From an uncultured Prevotella sp. (GTDB lineage: Bacteria > Bacteroidota > Bacteroidia > Bacteroidales > Bacteroidaceae): a stretch of DNA of 9,585 bases. The stretch covers positions 1 through 9,585 of the forward strand of contig USJX01000095.1 of assembly GCA_900555035.1 (NCBI GenBank). Reading direction: 5' to 3'. A program made the translations under genes and the position numbers. Below the pieces are notes generated by a model. The model saw only the letters and a program-made list of their open reading frames with translations. It did no database searches and had not been told where the DNA came from. Shown piece by piece: positions 1 to 4,501 of the stretch (positions are counted from its first letter, which is position 1; each line of letters starts with the position of its first letter).

Positions 1-234
1 CAATTAACAGGGATGTTTCCAGCTTGTTTTCAAGAACAGAGAACTGGACACCCTAGTATTTTTAACACTTTCTATAGGGGTAGCCAACCCTATCTTCCTC
101 CCTATCACATGGGGGCAGTATCAGTTTTGAAAACGGACATTCTATCCATCATATCTCCAAGAGACAGTAAATCCATGAAATTAGCACATAAAAACGGGTA
201 CTCTCTACCAAAATTAAAAAAATCTTTTAATTTA
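1..234. other. Gene-free stretch before the antitoxin promoter
   Basis: I see no convincing gene here. A frame stays open on the plus strand from the first base to 303, but it runs through the 41-bp repeat and the antitoxin promoter, has no start context and resembles no family I know. A small inverted repeat (ATAGGG at 74-79, CCCTAT at 88-93) lies just left of the first 41-bp repeat copy. The stretch is AT-rich, as is the toxin-antitoxin pair that follows. Positions 1-60 may be the edge of another element outside the window, which cannot be judged from here. Confidence 0.5.
101..141 (+). repeat. 41-bp dispersed direct repeat, copy A
   Basis: First of three same-orientation copies (also at 906 and 2534). 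The left part reads CCTATCACATGGGG and the right end AAAACGGACATT. Copy A differs from copy C at only two positions near the middle, giving GTTTTGAAAAC, a perfect short palindrome, where B and C read GTTTAGAAAAC. It lies upstream of the antitoxin promoter and marks the left border of the toxin-antitoxin segment. Read on the minus strand the sequence begins TGTCCGTTTTC, which resembles the TG-type outer end of some insertion sequences, but no inverted partner copy is present. Confidence 0.85.
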
Positions 235-266
235 CTTGGTAGTTTAGAGAAAAAAACATATTTTTG
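235..266 (+). promoter_or_regulatory. Predicted Bacteroidota promoter of the toxin-antitoxin operon
   Basis: CTTG at 235-238 is followed, after 20 nt, by TATTTTTG at 259-266, which matches the Bacteroidota -7 pattern TAnnTTTG. Transcription would start near 273, about 33 nt before the antitoxin ATG. The Shine-Dalgarno sequence AGGAG at 296-300 is unusually good for this window. It is the only obvious promoter for both genes of the pair. Confidence 0.6.
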
Positions 267-305
267 CTGCTGTAAATTGATGAATGTTTTTAAAAAGGAG
301 TAAGT

Positions 306-533
306 ATGAATACATTAGCAATAAACGAACCTCAATTGTTGGTAACAGTATCAGATCCAGCAATGCTGACAAAATTGAAGAACGCTATCAAAATGCTGAA
401 TGGCATTAGTTCTATTTCTGTCATGAAACCAAAGAAAACAGATCTTGAACTTGCCGAAGAAGACAAGGAGAAAGGCAGAGTTACCCATTGGAATTCTGTT
501 GATGAAATGTTTGATACTATTTTAGGAGAATAA
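306..533 (+). CDS. Antitoxin of a type II toxin-antitoxin pair
   Basis: This is a 75-aa protein just upstream of a YafQ-like toxin, so it is most likely the neutralising antitoxin and probably an autorepressor of the operon. The C-terminal third (about residues 48-75) is acidic, and its GRVTHWNSVDEMF segment resembles the toxin-binding tails of RelB/DinJ/Phd-type antitoxins. The N-terminal half (residues 9-40, LLVTVSD followed by a helix-like stretch and SSISVMK) looks like beta-alpha-beta rather than an evident ribbon-helix-helix, so I do not name the family. The ATG at 306 follows AGGAG with 5 nt spacing. Its stop at 531-533 lies directly before the toxin frame, and AGGAG at 524-528 inside its end would serve the toxin. 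The antitoxin assignment rests partly on gene context. Confidence 0.75.
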   Translation: MNTLAINEPQLLVTVSDPAMLTKLKNAIKMLNGISSISVMKPKKTDLELAEEDKEKGRVTHWNSVDEMFDTILGE

Positions 534-535
534 TA

Positions 536-820
536 TATAAACTTGACACTACTAAGAGATTTGACAAAGCTTTAAAGCTTTGCAAAAAGCGCGGCTATCC
601 CATAGAAGACCTACGAAAAGCCATAGCCATTCTGGTAGAAAAAGGATGCCTGCCGAAAAAATACAAGCCACATATTCTTCACGGAAACCACGAAGGCGAA
701 TGGGAGGCTCATATAAATCCAGACTGGCTGCTGGTATGGGAACAGAATGATGAGAAGTTAACACTCCTCATGCTAACTACAGGCACACATTCCAACGTTT
801 TTGGTAAAACAAGAAGATAA
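536..820 (+). pseudogene. YafQ/RelE-family mRNA interferase toxin, start codon lost
   Basis: The reading frame encodes about 94 residues ending at TAA 818-820. Family toxins are ribosome-dependent mRNA endonucleases that stall translation. Counting the lost start as residue 1, the frame keeps the active-site pattern known from E. coli YafQ: H46 or H49 in KPHILHG, H59, D63 and W64 in AHINPDW, and H85 and F89 in TGTHSNVFG. There is no ATG, GTG or TTG between the in-frame stop TGA at 512-514 and the conserved K-L-D start. The sequence AATATATAAACTTGAC would become AATATATGAAACTTGAC, with a well-spaced ATG after AGGAG (524-528), if one G were restored. The frame is therefore probably silenced by a one-base deletion, or else it uses ATA at 530 or 533, or the base is a sequencing error. 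It lies 2 nt after the antitoxin stop in the same operon. Confidence 0.8.
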
Positions 821-826
821 TATAAA

Positions 827-872
827 ACATAAATCCCCAACCTGTTGAAGTTTGCAGATTGGGGATTTATGT
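827..872 (+). terminator. Hairpin terminator after the toxin-antitoxin operon
   Basis: A perfect 14-bp stem pairs 827-840 (ends AATCCCCAA) with 859-872 (begins TTGGGGATT). The 18-nt loop contains a further CTG/CAG pairing (842-844 with 855-857). It begins 6 nt after the toxin stop. The T-tract after the stem is short, but A-rich and T-rich flanks make it plausible in both directions. Confidence 0.75.
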
Positions 873-905
873 TTCCTGAAACTCCATTTAGGACTAGACA
901 AGTCT

Positions 906-946
906 CCTATCACATGGGGACAGTATCAGTTTAGAAAACGGACATT
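906..946 (+). repeat. 41-bp dispersed direct repeat, copy B
   Basis: It matches copy C over at least 45 bp (906-950 against 2534-2578) with one difference, GGGGA for GGGGG in the middle. It separates the toxin-antitoxin segment from the ATPase segment. Immediately to its right is a terminator hairpin homologous to the one next to copy C. Confidence 0.9.
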
Positions 947-1007
947 AAAAAGTGCGATACCACCGCCCTAACTGCCTATTTTTATATAGTTAGGGCGGAG
1001 CTATCGC
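947..1007 (-). terminator. Terminator of the ATPase gene, overlapping its stop codon
   Basis: An 11-bp stem (963-973 with 988-998, CCGCCCTAACT/AGTTAGGGCGG) is extended, across a 3x3 internal loop, by GCGATA (954-959) pairing with TATCGC (1002-1007). On the minus strand the extended stem is followed by ACTTTTT, a short U-tract. The base of the stem reaches into the TAG stop of the ATPase frame (1007-1009). It is homologous to the hairpin at 2587-2626. Confidence 0.75.
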
Positions 1008-2299
1008 TAAAATTCGAGACCATTTACCGCATGAAGCGGTACGTTTGTAACCCAATCTTCCTGCTGATAATCATTCATGGAGATGCGATAGGCCTTTTTT
1101 GACCGGTTGTCTGCAACAAACTGGCGCAGGCTCTTTGCCTTGACATTCGTCTCGGCTTTCACCTCCAGCGGAACAATCTCATCCTCCTCATCCTGGAGCA
1201 GAAAATCAATCTCCTGAGTACTGTTGGCCTTGGCATAATAATACGGTTCATACCTGAGAACGAGCTGCTGCAAAACATACTGTTCCGTCAATGCCCCTTT
1301 AAACTCGGTAAAAATACTGTTACCGTCCACTATTGTCGTTGCCTTGAGATTAGACATCGCACCTAGAAGCCCGACATCCAGGACGAAAATCTTGAAGGCT
1401 GCTCGGTCTTCATAACTGGCAAGTGGCAGTCGGGGAACTTTCACATTATATACCTTATATATCAGTCCGGCATCCAGCAGCCACTGCAAGGCCAACTCAT
1501 ACTCCCGGGCTCTTGCCCCCTCGCGCACCACTCCATAGATAAACTTCCTGTTCTCCTTACTCAACTGGGCTGGCAAGGATTTCCACAAATCAGTAATACG
1601 GGGAATAATCTCAGATGGAGCATGCTTCGACATATCTCTCTGATAACTGCTCAGAATATCCTTCTGTATGGCTCTCACCTCTTTCCAATCACGATTCTGG
1701 CAAAAACTCAATACTGCTTCAGGCATGCCTCCCACATAGTAATAATACTTCAAGAGTTCCTGAAACTTGGGGGCAAACATCGATATCATATTCCAATCTT
1801 TCGTTTGCAGCAGCTGCGCTAGATTCTTCTCCCCCATAGCCATTACAAACTCGATAAAGTTCATTGGATATAGAGAGAGAAATTCCACCTTACCCACAGG
1901 AAAAGATTCCCCCTGATGCAGTTCGATACCCAGAAGAGAACCAGCCGCTATGACATGATAGCCCGTCGCATTCTCTGCAAAATATTTCAGAGAAGTAACA
2001 GCATGAGGGGCAGCCTGAATCTCATCCAGGAATATCAGCGTTTCGCCTTCAGTGCAGGTTACATTCGTTGCAGCCCCAATAGCTGTAAGAATTCTTGGAA
2101 TATTGAAGTCCTGCTCAAAGAGATTCTGCAGAATCTTCATCTCCTCAAAGTTCACATACGCCAGCTGCCTGTAATTCTGGCGGGCAAACTCCTTCACCAG
2201 CCAAGTCTTTCCCACCTATCTGGCACCCTCTATAATAAGAGGTTTACGATATTGTTTATTCTTCCATTTCAGAAGTTCATTGATAGCTAATCTTTCCAT
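1007..2299 (-). pseudogene. AAA ATPase with DUF4143 domain, interrupted by an amber codon
   Basis: The full frame from ATG (2297-2299) to TAG (1007-1009) has 430 codons, with an internal TAG at 2216-2218 as codon 28. It belongs to the bacterial/archaeal ATPase family with an AAA_14-type N-terminus and a C-terminal DUF4143 domain. Visible motifs: Walker A at residues 25-32 (G-A-R-stop-V-G-K-T, where the family normally has Q at the stop), Walker B LIFLDEIQ with D92/E93, a conserved AAGSLLG segment near 118, and a PD-(D/E)XK-like signature in DUF4143 (D365, then E379-V-K381). CAG to TAG is one transition. Restarting at GTG 2213-2215 would remove half of the Walker A loop, so a re-initiated 402-aa product should not bind ATP normally. 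The rest of the frame is intact, which implies a recent lesion or a read error. The cellular role of this family is not settled. The 33-bp array lies 17 nt upstream of the ATG. Confidence 0.85.
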
Positions 2300-2316
2300 A
2301 ATCCGTATCTTTAAAT

Positions 2317-2498
2317 CACATTTTATGAGGGAATATTCTACCTCTCAATCACATTTTATGAGGGAATATTCTACCTCCCAATCACATTTTATGAGGGAAT
2401 AATCACCCTTCCGCCCACATTTTATGAGGGAATAACAATGCAAATATACACATTTTATGAGGGAATCCCTTCATTTTCCTACACATTTTATGAGGGAA
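2317..2498 (-). repeat. Six-copy 33-bp periodic repeat array upstream of the ATPase
   Basis: Six identical 17-bp copies of CACATTTTATGAGGGAA start at 2317, 2350, 2383, 2416, 2449 and 2482, exactly 33 bp apart. The 16-bp spacers are mostly different and pyrimidine-rich on the plus strand. Spacers 1 and 2 differ at a single base. Each repeat contains CATTTTATG, whose arms CAT/ATG form a short inverted repeat. A 33-bp period is close to three helical turns, so bound protein would sit on one face of the DNA. The array ends 17 nt before the ATPase start, so a cis-regulatory role for that gene is the simplest reading. A degraded seventh copy may lie near 2513-2526. Confidence 0.9.
2441..2448 (-). 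promoter_or_regulatory. Possible -7 element of the ATPase gene inside the array
   Basis: On the minus strand positions 2448-2441 read TATATTTG, matching TAnnTTTG. It lies wholly in spacer 4, between repeat copies 4 and 5. No TTTG is found at the expected upstream distance, where repeat copy 6 would begin. If it is real, copies 5 and 6 flank the upstream promoter region and copies 1-4 are transcribed into a leader of roughly 130 nt. The motif is short, so a chance match is possible. Confidence 0.3.
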
Positions 2499-2533
2499 CA
2501 CCCACTTTTTAACTGATTTTAAAGGATGATATC

Positions 2534-2574
2534 CCTATCACATGGGGGCAGTATCAGTTTAGAAAACGGACATT
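2534..2574 (+). repeat. 41-bp dispersed direct repeat, copy C
   Basis: Third copy, same orientation as A and B. It lies between the ATPase array and the terminator of the hexosaminidase gene, and marks the right border of the ATPase segment. The match to copy B extends to AAAA at 2575-2578. Confidence 0.9.
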
Positions 2575-2578
2575 AAAA

Positions 2579-2628
2579 TACAAGAACTCCGCCCTAACAA
2601 CCTCAAAAGGGGGAGTTAGAGCGGAGCT
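2579..2628 (-). terminator. Terminator of the hexosaminidase gene
   Basis: CTCCGCCCTAAC at 2587-2598 pairs with GTTAGAGCGGAG at 2615-2626 as a 12-bp stem with one mismatch. It lies 11 nt after the hexosaminidase stop codon on the minus strand, and a T-rich stretch (2571-2586 complement) follows. The right arm and the adjoining AGCTATC match the hairpin next to repeat copy B, while the loops differ. Confidence 0.7.
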
Positions 2629-2639
2629 ATCTACAAATA

Positions 2640-4313
2640 TTACTTCTTTTCTTCCAGATGCTTCTTCACGGCATCCTCGATATCAGCCTTGTAATTCAAG
2701 CCATAGAGGCGGTAGAGATCCTGCATATGGAGCATGCGAGGGAGGAAGCTCTCCAGGTTGCGCTTGTCCTTGGCGGTCCACTGAACCTCAGAAAGGGCGG
2801 CAAGTCTTGGCAACAACTCCCACTCCATCTTCTTGGCATCCTTCACCCACTCAGTCCAGATACAACCCTCGGCACCGATGATGTTCTTCTGCTCGGCAGG
2901 AGTCAGCTTATCAGAGCAAGGTTCCAGATCATATACACGCTGGATGCTAGGAATACCCTCTATCTTGTTGATGCGAGGATTGCTGAAATAGAAATTGGTG
3001 ATAGGAGCCACGATGGTAGGATGACCCTCACGGGCTGAACGGATGCTGGCATTCACACTGGTCCAACCGCAAACGGTGATGTCCTTGGATGGAGTTCCTT
3101 CCAGAATCTCATCCCAACCCATCATCTTTCTGCCACGATTTCCGATCTGCTTCTCTATCTCACCCATAAACCAGGTCTGCAACTGCTCTTCCTTGCTGTG
3201 CTTAGGAAGTTCCTGAATGCCTAGCTCCTCTATCTTCTTCTGGCAGTTCTCGCAAACCTTCCAACGGTTCTTAGGGCACTCGTCACCACCAATATGAATA
3301 TAGGTGGATGGGAAGATGTCCATAATCTCGTTCATCACATCCTTGGCAAACTGAAGGGTCTTCTCCTTGCCGGCACACAATACATCCTCGAACACGCCAA
3401 AGCGGGTAGCCACCTCGTAAGGACCACCCGTGCAACCCAACTCCGGATAAGAAGCCAAGGCAGCCAGCATGTGGCCCGGCATATCCACCTCAGGAATCAC
3501 GGTGATGTATCTGTCGGCAGCATACTTCACGATTTCGCGTGCTTCCTCCTGGGTATAATAGCCCGATACAGGAACGCCGTCAAACTCATTCTTGTTGGTT
3601 GGCAAGATGGTTTCCTTGCGCTTGGAACCTATCTGGGTAAGCATCGGATACTTCTTGATTTCAAGACGCCAGCCCTGGTCCTCGGTAAGATGCCAGTGGA
3701 AATAGTTGATGTTGTGCATCGCAAAGACATCTATCAGCTTCTTGAGATAAGGAACGCTGAAATAATGGCGGCCCACATCTATCATAAACGCACGGTAGGC
3801 AAAGCGTGGCGCATCCTTCACCTCTACGGCAGGCAGGGAAACGCTCTTCACAATCTTCACATTCTTGGCGTTATTGGCGTTCTTCACGTTCTTGTTATGG
3901 GTGATAGGCAAAGCCCTCATTACACTCTGGATGCCGTAGAAGATGCCCACATGAGAGGTGGCAGAAATGGTGATGCCCGCCTTGTTCACCACCAGGGAAT
4001 ATGCCTCTGATTTTGGGTCGCCGGAATTCAGAACCAGACGAATCTGCTTCTTCTCCTGCTTGTCTGTAGTCTTCACCTCAATACCCGTTACCTCCTTGAT
4101 ATGAGATGCCAGAAACTCAGCGTCCTTCTTCTGCTTCTCATCGCCAGCAGCGTAATAAATAGTTGTCTTTGAAGTAATTTTGAACGGAGCTGCCTCCACC
4201 TCCTTCACCAGCTCTGGTAAAGGAACGATTTGCCAACTTCCCATGTTCAAATCCTTGGCAGAAAGAGAAAGGCTTGCCAAGAAAGCCGCAGTTAGAATGA
4301 TTCTTCGTAACAT
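2640..4313 (-). CDS. Secreted beta-N-acetylhexosaminidase, GH20
   Basis: This 557-aa enzyme should release terminal GlcNAc or GalNAc from glycans by substrate-assisted catalysis, probably in the periplasm. Residues 1-19 form a signal peptide (positive MLRR, hydrophobic core, cleavage near SLSA-KD) without a lipobox cysteine. Residues about 28-165 are the GH20b-type N-terminal domain, ending in LPAVEVKDAPRFAYR. Residues about 170-530 are the catalytic barrel, with FHWHLTEDQGWRLEIK near 205-220 and the catalytic Asp-Glu pair D344/E345 in HIGGDECPKNRW. Trp residues in GWDEIL (about 399) and CIWTEW (about 484) fit the substrate pocket. Residues 140-157 form an Asn/Lys-rich low-complexity insert (NVKNANNAKNVKIVK) just before the barrel. 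Length is normal for the family. The gene is monocistronic, divergent from the S41 protease gene and followed by its own terminator. Exact linkage specificity cannot be read from sequence. Confidence 0.95.
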   Translation of the reverse strand: MLRRIILTAAFLASLSLSAKDLNMGSWQIVPLPELVKEVEAAPFKITSKTTIYYAAGDEKQKKDAEFLASHIKEVTGIEVKTTDKQEKKQIRLVLNSGDPKSEAYSLVVNKAGITISATSHVGIFYGIQSVMRALPITHNKNVKNANNAKNVKIVKSVSLPAVEVKDAPRFAYRAFMIDVGRHYFSVPYLKKLIDVFAMHNINYFHWHLTEDQGWRLEIKKYPMLTQIGSKRKETILPTNKNEFDGVPVSGYYTQEEAREIVKYAADRYITVIPEVDMPGHMLAALASYPELGCTGGPYEVATRFGVFEDVLCAGKEKTLQFAKDVMNEIMDIFPSTYIHIGGDECPKNRWKVCENCQKKIEELGIQELPKHSKEEQLQTWFMGEIEKQIGNRGRKMMGWDEILEGTPSKDITVCGWTSVNASIRSAREGHPTIVAPITNFYFSNPRINKIEGIPSIQRVYDLEPCSDKLTPAEQKNIIGAEGCIWTEWVKDAKKMEWELLPRLAALSEVQWTAKDKRNLESFLPRMLHMQDLYRLYGLNYKADIEDAVKKHLEEKK

Positions 4314-4343
4314 AATTTTTGTATAATAGGTTTTAAATTAGTG

Positions 4344-4351
4344 CAAAATTA
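4344..4351 (-). promoter_or_regulatory. Predicted -7 element of the hexosaminidase gene
   Basis: Positions 4351-4344 on the minus strand read TAATTTTG, a match to TAnnTTTG. The hexosaminidase ATG (4311-4313) lies 30 nt downstream. I could not identify a convincing TTTG at the expected -33 distance. There is no clear Shine-Dalgarno sequence before the ATG. Confidence 0.45.
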
Positions 4352-4457
4352 CGATTATATCCCGAAAGAATGGCATTCATGCTACAGAAATATCGACTTA
4401 TATACCAAAATTAACCTATTTTTGAATTTTAAAACCTATCAAACCGATATTTTGTTG

Positions 4458-4465
4458 TACCTTTG
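4458..4465 (+). promoter_or_regulatory. Predicted -7 element of the S41 protease gene
   Basis: TACCTTTG matches TAnnTTTG and lies 36 nt before the protease ATG at 4502. A second match, TATTTTTG at 4417-4424, lies further upstream. Neither has a clear TTTG 20 nt upstream. The 188-bp gap to the divergent hexosaminidase gene therefore holds both promoters. Confidence 0.45.
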
Positions 4466-4501
4466 CAGCAATAATCGACTCATAATGATAAACTATATAG
4501 T

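Noticed and set aside
13..303. 96-aa plus-strand open frame
   Set aside because: It runs through a dispersed repeat copy and the antitoxin promoter, lacks a start context and has a biased, non-protein-like composition, so it is probably chance.
954..1007. Integron attC site (GTTAGGG/CCCTAAC arms beside cassette borders)
   Set aside because: The arms break the RYYYAAC/GTTRRRY consensus, no integrase is visible, and the hairpins end minus-strand genes with T-rich tails, which fits terminators better.
2216..2218. TAG recoded as glutamine
   Set aside because: The same gene ends at TAG (1007-1009), where reading should stop, and no other in-frame TAG is seen in the window, so a reassigned code is not supported.
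2317..2498. CRISPR array
   Set aside because: The 17-bp repeats and 16-bp spacers are too short, two spacers are nearly the same, and there are no cas genes. DUF2779 alone, about 5.5 kb away, does not make a CRISPR locus.
2315..2512. Plus-strand frame through the array encoding an 11-residue TFYEG-type repeat
   Set aside because: A 33-bp period automatically keeps one frame open. There is no start codon at its left end and an in-frame TAA lies just upstream (2312-2314), so translation is unlikely.
101..2574. A complete insertion sequence or MITE
   Set aside because: No transposase frame, no inverted partner of the 41-bp repeat and no target-site duplication could be found; only the end-like repeat is seen.
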